Source of the DNA: Enterococcus quebecensis
Lineage (GTDB): Bacteria; Bacillota; Bacilli; Lactobacillales; Enterococcaceae
Direction: 5' to 3'
NCBI RefSeq assembly: GCF_001730365.1
Contig: NZ_MIKB01000012.1
Span: 352,287 to 416,286 of the forward strand
DNA: 64,000 nt
Shown here: positions 17,290 to 25,931 of the stretch, in pieces
Layout of the letters: each line of letters opens with the position of its first letter
How positions within the stretch are numbered: the first letter of the stretch is position 1
The notes under the pieces: generated by a model
Database searches by the model: none
Seen by the model: only the letters and a program-made list of their open reading frames with translations
Told to the model about the DNA's origin: nothing
Translations under genes and position numbers: made by a program

Positions 17290-18237
17290 ATGAAGTGGAC
17301 AGAAGTAAAAGTTGAAACAGCAAGTGAAGCAGTGGAAGCAATCTCAAATATTATGATGGAAGCTGGAGCAAGCGGTGTTGCCATTGAAGATTCTTTAGAT
17401 GTCGAAAATTTTCAAAGTGATCTTTATGGTGAATTGTTAGACAAAGAGCAATTTACTCATATTAAGGATGGCGCATTGGTGATGGCGTATTTTCCTGAAA
17501 CAACATTTTTACCGGAAATTTTACCTTTTATTAAAGAAAGCATTACCCGTTTGCCAGAGTTTGGTTTGGAAATTGGTAAGAATGAAGTAAACGTTAGTGA
17601 AGTCGCTGAAAGTGACTGGGCAACTGCTTGGAAAAAATATTATCATCCAGTGCGTGTTACTCGTTTTCTGACAATCGTTCCAAGTTGGGAAAAATATGAG
17701 GCACAAGATGGGGCTGAAAAAATTATTACTTTAGATCCGGGGATGGCCTTTGGTACAGGTACGCATCCAACAACACGCTTGACATTACAAGCTCTGGAGA
17801 CCGTTTTACGTGGTGGTGAGACGTTGCTTGATGTTGGTACAGGTTCTGGTGTGTTAAGTATTGCTAGTAAATATTTAGGGGCTAAAGAAGTTCATGCTTA
17901 TGATTTAGATGATGTAGCTGTGACTGCCGCTAAAGAAAATATGGATATGAATCCGATTGCTAGTGATGTTCATGTATCAGCTAATGATTTGTTGAAAGGT
18001 GTAATGATTGAAGCTGATGTGATCGTGGCGAATATTTTAGCAGATATCATTACCTTGATGATTGAAGATGCATGGCGTTTGCTGAAAAATGATGGAACAT
18101 TGATTGTTTCTGGTATTATTCAGGACAAAAAAGCCATGGTCATAGAAAAAATGACAGAAACGGGTTTTCTTGTAGATCAAATTTTCCAACAGGGAGATTG
18201 GTATGCGATTATATTAAAGAAAACAGAGGAAGAGTAA
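17290..18237 (+). CDS. prmA: Ribosomal protein L11 methyltransferase
   Basis: A 315-aa SAM-dependent enzyme that trimethylates ribosomal protein L11. An N-terminal substrate-binding domain precedes the methyltransferase domain with LDPGMAFGTGTHPTT, the SAM loop LLDVGTGSGVLSIA, and the catalytic-loop motif VANILADII. Start ATG 17290 has a perfect AAAGGAGGT box; a longer in-frame version would begin inside the DUF3013 gene. One base separates its stop from rsmE. Confidence 0.95.
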   Translation: MKWTEVKVETASEAVEAISNIMMEAGASGVAIEDSLDVENFQSDLYGELLDKEQFTHIKDGALVMAYFPETTFLPEILPFIKESITRLPEFGLEIGKNEVNVSEVAESDWATAWKKYYHPVRVTRFLTIVPSWEKYEAQDGAEKIITLDPGMAFGTGTHPTTRLTLQALETVLRGGETLLDVGTGSGVLSIASKYLGAKEVHAYDLDDVAVTAAKENMDMNPIASDVHVSANDLLKGVMIEADVIVANILADIITLMIEDAWRLLKNDGTLIVSGIIQDKKAMVIEKMTETGFLVDQIFQQGDWYAIILKKTEEE

Positions 18238-18238
18238 G

Positions 18239-18988
18239 ATGCAACGTTATTTTTTAAGTGAACCTTATGAAACCAAAGAGCAATACACGATCACTGGAGA
18301 AAATTATCATCATATTGTGCGAGTGATGAGGATGGAGCCAAAACAGCAAGTATATTTGGTATTTAGTGATCGCTTGGCAATCATTGCGGAAATTGTTGAT
18401 GTTACGGAAGAAGCAGTCTACTTAAGAGAAATCAGTAAAGAACAAGCAGAAAAAGAGTTACCAGTCAACGTCACGATTGCTTGTGGTTATCCTAAGGGAG
18501 ATAAATTAGAATGGGTTGTTCAAAAAGGAACCGAACTTGGTAGTCACGAGTTTATTGGATTTCCTGCCAAGTCATCTGTTGTAAAGTGGGATCACAAAAA
18601 GTTAGCTAAAAAAACAGAACGCTTGAAGAAAATTGCTACGGAAGCAGCTGAGCAATCTCATCGTCAGTTTGCACCTGATATTGTATTATTAGAGAAAGAA
18701 CAAGAGCTGATATCGATTTTTTCTAACTATGATAAAGTATTGATTGCTTATGAAGAATCTGCAAAAAGTGGGGAACGTAGTAGCTTTGCTACAGCACTTA
18801 GCGAACTAGCTGTTGGGGCGTCAATTTTGATTATATTTGGTCCAGAAGGTGGTTTTTCACCGACCGAAATCGAGGTGTTTCAAGAACATGGTGGTATTCT
18901 TTGCGGCTTGGGACCGCGGATTTTACGCGCTGAAACGGCGCCTTTATATGTATTGAGCGCCATTAGTTATCAATTTGAATTAGTGTAA
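18239..18988 (+). CDS. rsmE: 16S rRNA m3U1498 methyltransferase
   Basis: A 249-aa SPOUT-family enzyme with the knotted SAM site IIFGPEGGFSPTEIE and LGPRILRAETAPLY near the C-terminus, plus a PUA-like N-terminal domain (YHHIVRVMRM). It methylates U1498 of 16S rRNA. Usual partner of prmA, here 1 bp apart. Full length. Confidence 0.95.
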   Translation: MQRYFLSEPYETKEQYTITGENYHHIVRVMRMEPKQQVYLVFSDRLAIIAEIVDVTEEAVYLREISKEQAEKELPVNVTIACGYPKGDKLEWVVQKGTELGSHEFIGFPAKSSVVKWDHKKLAKKTERLKKIATEAAEQSHRQFAPDIVLLEKEQELISIFSNYDKVLIAYEESAKSGERSSFATALSELAVGASILIIFGPEGGFSPTEIEVFQEHGGILCGLGPRILRAETAPLYVLSAISYQFELV

Positions 18989-19006
18989 GTTATAAGGGGG
19001 TTAGTT

Positions 19007-19654
19007 ATGGAGTTAAGGTTGCAAAAACTTTCAGTTATGTTAACGGATCCAGCGTTTACAGACCAACAGTTCACAGAAGAAATACTTTTCTTGAAAGAAT
19101 TTCCTGTAGGTTCAATTTTTGTTTTGCCACATAATGTAGCAAGAGCCAAACAATTATTGAATGGAACAATCATTCAAGTAGGTAGTTTTGTCGATTTTCC
19201 GCTAGGCAGAGGAACATTAGCTAAAAAAGCGTTTGAGACAGGACAATTATACAGAGATGGTGCATCAGATGTTTTTGTGACTATGCCGCCTGAGCAGTTG
19301 AACAGTTATGGCAATCAGAATTATCAAGCATTAGCACCGCTGGCATTTGGGCGGAACGCCCTTGGATTTTTTATAGATAGCAGTAACTTAACGGACAATC
19401 AAAAACAAGCATTGATAATGGATATCGCAGAGTTGAATGTTAGTCGGATTTCTTTAGGGATTGATTTGACAATGGAGCAGGCAATCTATGATATGAGTAT
19501 TTTTCGGACAGCTCGAAGAAAGAAAATAAATTTCCAAGTAAATGTAAAAGCGCCAACCTTACTTGAAATCGAATTACTTTTTCAAGCGGGAGCCTCTCAA
19601 ATCGGGATCGGTAATGGTCGGGAGATCTTGCCTTTAATTTCAAAGTGGAATTAA
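19007..19654 (+). CDS. DeoC-like protein lacking key aldolase residues
   Basis: A 215-aa TIM-barrel protein weakly similar to deoxyribose-phosphate aldolase: VGSFVDFPLGRGT (compare VTNFPHG), YRDGASDVFVTMPPEQL (compare GADEVDVVFP), and VNVKAPTLLEIELLFQAGASQIGIGNG (compare FKPAGGVRTAEDA...GASS). In this alignment the catalytic Asp of EVDVV becomes Phe, and the Schiff-base lysine of FIKTSTG is absent (SRISLGIDL), while the second lysine seems kept (VKAP). So it is probably not an active DeoC; true function unknown. The ATG follows AAGGGGG, 18 bp after rsmE. Confidence 0.6.
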   Translation: MELRLQKLSVMLTDPAFTDQQFTEEILFLKEFPVGSIFVLPHNVARAKQLLNGTIIQVGSFVDFPLGRGTLAKKAFETGQLYRDGASDVFVTMPPEQLNSYGNQNYQALAPLAFGRNALGFFIDSSNLTDNQKQALIMDIAELNVSRISLGIDLTMEQAIYDMSIFRTARRKKINFQVNVKAPTLLEIELLFQAGASQIGIGNGREILPLISKWN

Positions 19655-19665
19655 ATTGTGAGTAA

Positions 19666-19740
19666 TTGAAAATCTAGTGAAATTTAGTATAATAAAAGAT
19701 GTTGGAAGTGCTACTGTTTCAAGTGGTACTTTTCTTTTTT
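19666..19740 (+). promoter_or_regulatory. Promoter followed at once by an intrinsic terminator, upstream of relA
   Basis: TTGAAA (19666), 16-bp spacer, TATAAT (19688) is a near-consensus promoter. Only about 6 nt after the expected start, AAGTGCTAC pairs with GTGGTACTT (19706-19731, two G-U) followed by TTCTTTTTT. It may end the rsmE transcript, and may also make an RNA of about 40 nt or attenuate a relA promoter. Confidence 0.6.
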
Positions 19741-19837
19741 AAAGTGATATAACAAATTGTAGTAATTTACGTATTTTACATAAGTCAATCGGACACGTTA
19801 CGAAGGTGTCTGACATAGGGACAAAGGAGTGATAACA

Positions 19838-22051
19838 ATGCCAAAAGAGGAAATTATGACTGGTCCAGGAGTCATTAAACTTGTATCGAAATATATGGCA
19901 CCACAGCATGTTGCGTTTGTTCAAAAAGCCTGTGATTATGCTGAAAAGGCGCATGAAGGTCAAGTTAGAAAGTCCGGAGAGCCTTATTTTATTCACCCAA
20001 TTCAAGTTGCAGGGATTTTAGCTGAATTACGGATGGATCCGCACACGGTTGCAACAGGATTTTTACATGATGTGGTAGAAGATACAGACGTAACGTTGGA
20101 AGATTTAAAGAATGAGTTTGGGGCAGATGTCGCTATGTTAGTTGATGGTGTGACTAAACTTGGAAAGATAAAGTATAAATCTCATGAAGAACAGTTAGCT
20201 GAAAATCATCGGAAAATGCTTTTAGCGATGGCACAAGATTTGCGTGTAATTATGGTGAAGCTGGCTGATCGTCTCCATAATATGCGTACACTAAAGCATC
20301 TAAGAGAAGACAAACAGCGCCGAATTGCCCAAGAAACAATTGAAATTTATGCACCTCTTGCACATCGTTTAGGGATTAGTCGAATCAAATGGGAACTGGA
20401 AGATACAGCATTGCGCTATATCAATCCGAATCAATACTACCGTATCGTTAATTTGATGCAAAGTAAAAGAGATGAGCGAGAAGCCTATGTTGAAGAAGCG
20501 GTTGAGGATATTCGAATAGCGACAGAAGATTTAGATATTTATGCCGAAATTTACGGTCGTCCTAAACATATTTATTCAATCTATCGGAAGATGAAGGATC
20601 ATAAAAAACAATTCAATGAAATCTATGATTTATTAGCGATCCGAGTGATTGTTGATTCTATCAAAGATTGCTATGCTGTTTTAGGTGCGATCCACACGAA
20701 ATGGACCCCTATGCCAGGACGGTTTAAAGATTATATTGCTATGCCTAAAGCAAATATGTATCAATCCATCCATACAACAGTAATTGGACCAAAAGGAAAT
20801 CCAGTAGAAGTACAGATCCGAACGCACGAAATGCATCAAATTGCTGAGTTCGGGGTTGCTGCTCACTGGGCTTACAAAGAAGGTAAGACTGAAAAAGTAG
20901 ATGAAGACAATGATACAAAACAACTAAGTTGGTTCCGTGAGATTCTTGAATTGCAAGATGAGAGTTATGATGCTTCTGATTTTATGGAAAGTGTTAAAGG
21001 CGATATTTTCAGTGATAAAGTCTATGTCTTTACTCCGACCGGTGAAGTAACGGAATTGCCAAAAGGTTCTGGACCGCTTGATTTTGCTTATAGTGTGCAT
21101 ACGGAAATTGGAAATAAGACAACAGGTGCGAAGGTTAATGGGAAAATGGTTCAATTGGATTATACACTGAAAAATGGTGATATTATTGAAGTTTTAACCT
21201 CACCAAATTCCTTTGGCCCAAGCCGTGATTGGCTAAAAATGGTAGCAACAAGCAAAGCACGAAATAAAATCAAACGATTTTTCAAAGTTCAAGATCGTGA
21301 AGTCAACATTATCAAAGGACACGATGCAATTAGCAAGTTTTTGCTGGAACATGGTTTTGCGCCAAAAGAATTTTTGAATAAAACCAAAATGGCGGAAGCG
21401 TTGGATCGTTTTAATTTCCAAACAGAAGATGATCTTTATGCAGCTGTTGGTTATGGTGAAATTAGTGCGCAAATGGTGTCCAACCGTTTAACTGAAAAGG
21501 AACGGAAAGAACAAGAGATGGTACGCCAAAAGCAAGAAGCAGAAGAGTTGATGACACAGCCCGTCAAAAAAGAATCGGATAAAATGAAAGTTCGTCATGA
21601 AGGCGGAATCGTGATTCAAGGCGTAGAAAACTTACTTGTTAGAATAAGTCGTTGCTGTAACCCAGTGCCAGGAGACGAGATTGTCGGTTATATTACGAAA
21701 GGCCGAGGTGTTTCGATCCATCGTGCGGATTGTCCGAATGTGCAGTATCAAGAAGAACTTGCTCAGCGTTTGATTGAAGTTGAGTGGGAAGATACTGATA
21801 ATTCAAATAAAGAATATGATGCTGATTTAGAGATTTATGGCTATAATCGTAGCGGATTATTGAATGATGTGCTGCAAGTAATTAGTTCAATGACCAAAAA
21901 TTTAGTGAGTGTGGAAGCAAAACCAACGAAAAATAAAATGGCGATGATTCATGTGACAGTAAAAATTCAAAATCTGGCTCATCTAAAAACCATCGTGGAT
22001 AAAATCAAAAATATACCGGATGTTTATAATGTCCGTCGTACCAACGGCTAG
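19838..22051 (+). CDS. relA: Bifunctional (p)ppGpp synthetase/hydrolase Rel
   Basis: A 737-aa long Rel/Spo homologue. The N-terminal HD hydrolase has His53, His77-Asp78 (FLHDVVEDT), the same numbering as the streptococcal enzyme, so hydrolase activity is expected. The synthetase domain follows with RPKHIYSIYRKM and AIRVIVDS. Then come TGS (VYVFTPTGEVTELPKGSGPLDFAY), a zinc-finger-like CCNPVPGD region, and a C-terminal ACT domain. Controls the stringent response. ATG 19838 is served by AAAGGAG 8 bp upstream; the in-frame GTG 19829 overlaps that box. Confidence 0.96.
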   Translation: MPKEEIMTGPGVIKLVSKYMAPQHVAFVQKACDYAEKAHEGQVRKSGEPYFIHPIQVAGILAELRMDPHTVATGFLHDVVEDTDVTLEDLKNEFGADVAMLVDGVTKLGKIKYKSHEEQLAENHRKMLLAMAQDLRVIMVKLADRLHNMRTLKHLREDKQRRIAQETIEIYAPLAHRLGISRIKWELEDTALRYINPNQYYRIVNLMQSKRDEREAYVEEAVEDIRIATEDLDIYAEIYGRPKHIYSIYRKMKDHKKQFNEIYDLLAIRVIVDSIKDCYAVLGAIHTKWTPMPGRFKDYIAMPKANMYQSIHTTVIGPKGNPVEVQIRTHEMHQIAEFGVAAHWAYKEGKTEKVDEDNDTKQLSWFREILELQDESYDASDFMESVKGDIFSDKVYVFTPTGEVTELPKGSGPLDFAYSVHTEIGNKTTGAKVNGKMVQLDYTLKNGDIIEVLTSPNSFGPSRDWLKMVATSKARNKIKRFFKVQDREVNIIKGHDAISKFLLEHGFAPKEFLNKTKMAEALDRFNFQTEDDLYAAVGYGEISAQMVSNRLTEKERKEQEMVRQKQEAEELMTQPVKKESDKMKVRHEGGIVIQGVENLLVRISRCCNPVPGDEIVGYITKGRGVSIHRADCPNVQYQEELAQRLIEVEWEDTDNSNKEYDADLEIYGYNRSGLLNDVLQVISSMTKNLVSVEAKPTKNKMAMIHVTVKIQNLAHLKTIVDKIKNIPDVYNVRRTNG

Positions 22052-22063
22052 GAGGAATAAATT

Positions 22064-22510
22064 ATGAAAGCAGTCGTTCAGCGAGTGACCCAAGCTGAGG
22101 TTATGATCGATCAAAAAAGTGTTGGAAAAATCGATCAAGGCTTCATGATTTTATTAGGAATTCATGAAATCGATACAGCGGAAGATGTGGCTTATTTAAT
22201 TCGTAAAATCAGCAAGCTTCGTGTTTTTGAAGATGAGGCTGGTAAGATGAATTTAAGTATTCAAGATATTCAAGGAAGCATTTTGAGTGTTTCTCAGTTT
22301 ACCTTGTATGCAGATACAAAGAAGGGCAATCGACCTAGTTTTATTGAGGCTGCTCGTCCAGAGACTGCGATTCCTTTATATGAGTTGTTTAATAAGCAGT
22401 TGAAAGAATTAGAGATCCACGTGGAAACTGGTGAGTTTGGGGCTGATATGGCCGTGTCATTGATAAATGACGGACCGGTTACGATTATTATTGATACAAA
22501 GAATAGATAA
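22064..22510 (+). CDS. dtd: D-aminoacyl-tRNA deacylase
   Basis: A 148-aa Dtd that removes D-amino acids (and glycine mischarged on tRNA-Ala) from tRNA. Catalytic-site motifs [17 protein letters not shown] and the C-terminal Gly-cisPro motif NDGPVTI are intact. It lies 12 bp after relA behind TAGGAGG, the common relA-dtd pairing. It is closed by a terminator. Confidence 0.96.
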   Translation: MKAVVQRVTQAEVMIDQKSVGKIDQGFMILLGIHEIDTAEDVAYLIRKISKLRVFEDEAGKMNLSIQDIQGSILSVSQFTLYADTKKGNRPSFIEAARPETAIPLYELFNKQLKELEIHVETGEFGADMAVSLINDGPVTIIIDTKNR

Positions 22511-22546
22511 AGAAATACATCTGGAGTACTAGTATTTCTCCAAAAG

Positions 22547-22595
22547 AAAACAAGCTTGATTTTGATGATAATTGTCAAAATTAAGCTTGTTTTTC
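22547..22595 (+). terminator. Terminator after relA-dtd
   Basis: AAAACAAGCTTGATTTTGA pairs with TCAAAATTAAGCTTGTTTT (19 bp, one G-U), then TTTTC. It overlaps the end of the decayed minus-strand gene. Confidence 0.85.
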
Positions 22596-22877
22596 TATCT
22601 GTTTATAGCATCTATTTCCTTGTCCACTCATAGTAACAGCGAACTGCATTTCTTGCGTAGCGTTGGAGACAGCCTAACTATAAGCTTGACCAAATGCATT
22701 GATTTGCTCCGTATGGGCTTGTATGGCACCTATCTAAGCATCTACCTCTACTTTGAAGGCTTATAATTCAGCTTTAAACCAAAACTTTTGAATGACCATT
22801 CCTCTTTTGTTAGGATCTCTAAATCGTCCTCTATTTTCTGCTCTAACAACGCAGTTATCTAATGCGATTCTTTGCTT
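22581..22877 (-). pseudogene. Decayed gene fragment with three in-frame stops
   Basis: One minus-strand frame of 99 codons reads as protein (for example IGAIQAHTEQINAFGQAYS and AVSNATQEMQFAVTMSGQGN) but is cut by TAA, TAG and TAG. Each stop sits where a Gln codon (CAA/CAG) would fit. In another frame the upstream part reads QKIEDDLEILTKEEWSFKSFG, so a frameshift is also likely. No start codon or ribosome binding site is left. I do not recognise the family. Confidence 0.55.
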
Positions 22878-23133
22878 TCAATTTAATAAAAAGTATATCT
22901 TACTAAAAAACAAGTAAATGAAATATTCAAAAATAGTTTTTACAATTTTTTGTCAGTAATTCAAGTTGGTTTATATATCACTAATTTATTCTATGTTTTT
23001 TCAAGATTTCTCGTTTTGATGAAAATTGAATAAGAGCGAATTATCAGGTTAATTCAAGATAAAAAGTTCTTTTTTTATTTTTGTTATTATGTTCAATTAT
23101 TTTTAGAAAAGGGACATATAAAGAAGAAATGAT
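22878..23133. other. AT-rich gap before the acyltransferase gene
   Basis: About 255 bases of very AT-rich DNA without an open frame or hairpin that I can support, apart from the promoter listed separately. Confidence 0.6.
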
Positions 23134-23142
23134 TGGTATAAT
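23134..23142 (+). promoter_or_regulatory. Extended -10 promoter of the acyltransferase gene
   Basis: TGGTATAAT, with TATAAT at 23137-23142 and the TG element directly before, 30 bp upstream of the start codon. Confidence 0.55.
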
Positions 23143-23171
23143 GAAAGAAAAAGAGAGCGTTGAGGTGTAAG

Positions 23172-24938
23172 ATGGAAAAATATAAAGAGCAACTGTTACC
23201 GAAATTAAAAAAATTGCCTGTGCCTGAATTACATGAAACCTTAAGAGAATTTAGTGAATGGATGAGACCACTGATGACATTAGAAGAGCTAAAAGACTTT
23301 CAAAAGAAAGTTGTAGCCTTTGGTTTTTCAGATGGAGTAATATTGCAAAAGGATTTGGTTCATTATGCCGAAAAAACAACGGGGAGTTGGTTGGCGCCCC
23401 TTTGGGAACAGAATTATTTAGAAAGTCGAGGCTATTTGCAAAGCGAGTCGAACTTTGCTTTGGTTATTAACCCAATTTATTATGATCAATTGACATCTAA
23501 AGAAGCCAAAGCGGCTCAACTGGTGTATCAATTGACGAATAATTATCTTCGCTTAGTTGATGGCACATATCCAATGGAATATACGAAACAAAACCAACCT
23601 GTTGATATGTCATTTTATATGAATTTTTTCAAAAGTTGCAGAATTCCTGGCGGAGAGATCGATTCTTTTTATAGAGGAGAAGCGAAGGCAGAAGGTAATT
23701 ATGTTGTGATTTTTGCAAATGGTATCTATTTTCGTTTAGATGTGACAAATGGTTTGGGCGAAATTTATCCCATTGAACAATTGTTGGAAAATCTGCAGTA
23801 TGTATTATCAGCGGAACGCACCCCCAGAAAAGGCGAAGAGTTGATTCCTTACCTCACAGGTGTCAAAAGGGATGAGTCAGCTTCGATTTATGAACAGCTA
23901 AAACTAGATGAAAGAAATAGTCAAAATTTGAAACAGATTGAAGAGGCATTATTTATTCTAAGTTTTTCACAAGGAAACGATGATACTGAGGATGAACGAA
24001 TCAATGATGTTTTGTTAAATACAAGCCATCAATTCTTGGCAAAAACAACACAGGCGATCATCACGAAAAACGGTTATATTGGATTTAATATGGAACATAC
24101 TGCGATTGATGGTGTGCCAACTATGAATCTACTGACCAACGTATTTAATTCCTTCAATGAGGGAGATTTGCCAGTTGCTAAAAAGGGTTCAGCTCGTATA
24201 GTGGAGAGATTTGAATGGGTCTTAACAAATGAATTAATCACTGATTTAGAACAATCACGAAAGAGCGTTATGGAAGAAAATAGCTCTTATAGTATTAAAC
24301 ATCAAGTCATCTCTGATATCGGAAAAGAACAGATGAAAAAAGCCAAAGTCAGTCCAGACGCATTTTTCCATATTGCTTTAGCGATGGCGCAACAAAAGGT
24401 TTTTGGAAAGTTAAGATCGATTTATGAACCAGTTGCTATGCGTATGTTTTATGAAGGGAGAACAGAAAGTGCTCGTTCAATTAGTCTAGAGAAAAAAGTA
24501 TTTGTCGAGGCATTTTATGAAAATACTGAAGTGAATTCTAAAGAGGAGTTAGCGGCATTATTTAAAGAAGCTGCATCCGCTCATTCAGATCGAATCAGGC
24601 AATGTCAAAATGGTAAGGGAATAGAACGGCATCTTTTTGGGCTACAAAAAATGGCTCTTAATCCTGAAGAAGGAGCGAGATTTTTTTCAGCGGAAGCACT
24701 TGAAATATTAAGAGAAGATTTTATCTCAACAACCGGAATTCCCTATGATTTATTAGAGTCCTTTAGTTTTGGACCAGTAAATAAAACTGGTTTTGGCCTT
24801 TATTACGGTATTCTAGATGAAAAAGTGATTCTGACGATGTCAGCAAAAAAAAACAATGAAAATGAAACAAACCAATTACTGGAAGCTATTCATAAGGCAC
24901 TTATTTCATTAGCAGAACTATTAGATAGTGGATTGTAA
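23172..24938 (+). CDS. Choline/carnitine O-acyltransferase family protein
   Basis: A 588-aa protein of the Carn_acyltransf family, rare in bacteria but present in enterococci. The catalytic histidine is His309 in MEHTAIDGVP (HxxxDG). Family stretches ESRGYLQSESNFALVINP, AARTPRKGE-like SAERTPRKGEELIPYL and the C-terminal FGPVNKTGFGLYYGI are visible. Predicted to transfer acyl groups between CoA and a carnitine- or choline-like alcohol; the substrate is unknown. ATG 23172 follows TGAGGTG; an in-frame TTG at 23160 overlaps that box. Single-gene unit with its own promoter and terminator. Confidence 0.85.
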   Translation: MEKYKEQLLPKLKKLPVPELHETLREFSEWMRPLMTLEELKDFQKKVVAFGFSDGVILQKDLVHYAEKTTGSWLAPLWEQNYLESRGYLQSESNFALVINPIYYDQLTSKEAKAAQLVYQLTNNYLRLVDGTYPMEYTKQNQPVDMSFYMNFFKSCRIPGGEIDSFYRGEAKAEGNYVVIFANGIYFRLDVTNGLGEIYPIEQLLENLQYVLSAERTPRKGEELIPYLTGVKRDESASIYEQLKLDERNSQNLKQIEEALFILSFSQGNDDTEDERINDVLLNTSHQFLAKTTQAIITKNGYIGFNMEHTAIDGVPTMNLLTNVFNSFNEGDLPVAKKGSARIVERFEWVLTNELITDLEQSRKSVMEENSSYSIKHQVISDIGKEQMKKAKVSPDAFFHIALAMAQQKVFGKLRSIYEPVAMRMFYEGRTESARSISLEKKVFVEAFYENTEVNSKEELAALFKEAASAHSDRIRQCQNGKGIERHLFGLQKMALNPEEGARFFSAEALEILREDFISTTGIPYDLLESFSFGPVNKTGFGLYYGILDEKVILTMSAKKNNENETNQLLEAIHKALISLAELLDSGL

Positions 24939-24945
24939 ACCTTTT

Positions 24946-24995
24946 ATATTGTGAGTAATAGATAGAAATCTTATCTTTGCTTACAATATTTTTTT
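24946..24995 (+). terminator. Terminator after the acyltransferase gene
   Basis: ATATTGTGAGTAA pairs with TTGCTTACAATAT, with a small inner AGATA/TATCT stem, followed by seven T. Confidence 0.85.
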
Positions 24996-25003
24996 ATTTT
25001 CTA

Positions 25004-25059
25004 TTGTTTTTTTTCGAAAGGTAGTATAAAATAATTTGATTAAATCGTAATCGTTACGT
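25004..25059 (+). promoter_or_regulatory. Zur-type zinc operator over a sigma-A promoter
   Basis: TTGTTT (25004) and TAAAAT (25027) with a 17-bp spacer place the start near 25039. Directly downstream, TCGTAATCGTTACGT (25045-25059) matches the Gram-positive Zur/Fur-like palindrome TCGTAATnATTACGA at 13 of 15 positions. Its place just after the start site fits zinc-dependent repression of the ZinT-like gene. Confidence 0.7.
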
Positions 25060-25135
25060 TTTGTGGTTTGCAAACCAGAAATGATAAGAAGCTATTATTA
25101 GGTTTAATCAATAAAAATGGAAAAGAGGTTGGAAG

Positions 25136-25831
25136 ATGAAAAAGAAAAATACGGAGTTGTTTAAAGGAATCGGGATTCTTTTGCTGGGGATGTTGGTAGT
25201 TAGTGGTTGTGCAAAAACAAATAACACAGAAACAGTTGAAACAACTAGTCAATCTTCAAAAGAAAAACAAGCGCATAATCATAAACATTCTCACAGTAAG
25301 GACGGAGAGTTTAAAGATGATGAAATTGAAAACAGAACATTACAAGATTGGTCAGGCGATTGGCAATCCGTTTATCCATACTTGCTTGATGGCACCTTAG
25401 ATGAAGTTCTTGAACACAAAGCAAAAGAAAAAAAGGACAAGAGTTTTGACGAGTATAAACAATATTATACGACAGGCTATAAAACGGAGACCGAACGAAT
25501 CCTTATTAAGGGAAATACAGTTGAGTTTTTTAAAGATGGCATTTCTCAAAAATCAGACTATCACTATGATGGGTATCGAATCTTAACATATGAATCTGGT
25601 AAAAGAGGTGTACGCTATCTTTTTAGTGCAGTAGATAAAAATAGTGGTGCACCGCTAAATATTCAGTTTAGTGATCACAATATTAAGCCGACAAAAACTG
25701 AACATTTTCATTTATATTTTGGCGATGAGAGCCAAGAAGAGTTACTGAAAGAATTGGAAAACTGGCCGACTTATTATAATAGTGAGTGGTCAGGTTCAGA
25801 TATCCTTCACGATATGCTTCATCATCATTAA
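25136..25831 (+). CDS. ZinT-family zinc-binding lipoprotein
   Basis: A 231-aa lipoprotein. The lipobox VVSGC puts the acylated Cys at residue 25. A His-rich linker (HNHKHSHS, about 47-54) follows, then a ZinT/YodA calycin-like domain: LQDWSGDWQSVYPYLLDGTLDEV, YHYDGYRILTYESGKRGVRYLF and KTEHFHLYFGD, ending in HDMLHHH. In streptococci the same domain is fused to AdcA; here it stands alone. Expected to capture zinc outside the membrane for an AdcBC-type importer not present in this window. GAGGTTGGAAG upstream of the ATG. Preceded by a Zur-like operator. Confidence 0.9.
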   Translation: MKKKNTELFKGIGILLLGMLVVSGCAKTNNTETVETTSQSSKEKQAHNHKHSHSKDGEFKDDEIENRTLQDWSGDWQSVYPYLLDGTLDEVLEHKAKEKKDKSFDEYKQYYTTGYKTETERILIKGNTVEFFKDGISQKSDYHYDGYRILTYESGKRGVRYLFSAVDKNSGAPLNIQFSDHNIKPTKTEHFHLYFGDESQEELLKELENWPTYYNSEWSGSDILHDMLHHH

Positions 25832-25931
25832 GAAAATAGAAAAGTTTTATTAATAAAGGCTGAAATAGATGTACTAAGGAAGAATTATCAGATTATTTTT
25901 TGTCTCAGAGGGTGAAATTAATTGAATTCCC

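Noticed and set aside
22572..22766. 64-codon plus-strand frame after dtd
   Set aside because: It overlaps the dtd terminator and the minus-strand gene remnant, with no ribosome binding site or protein-like composition.
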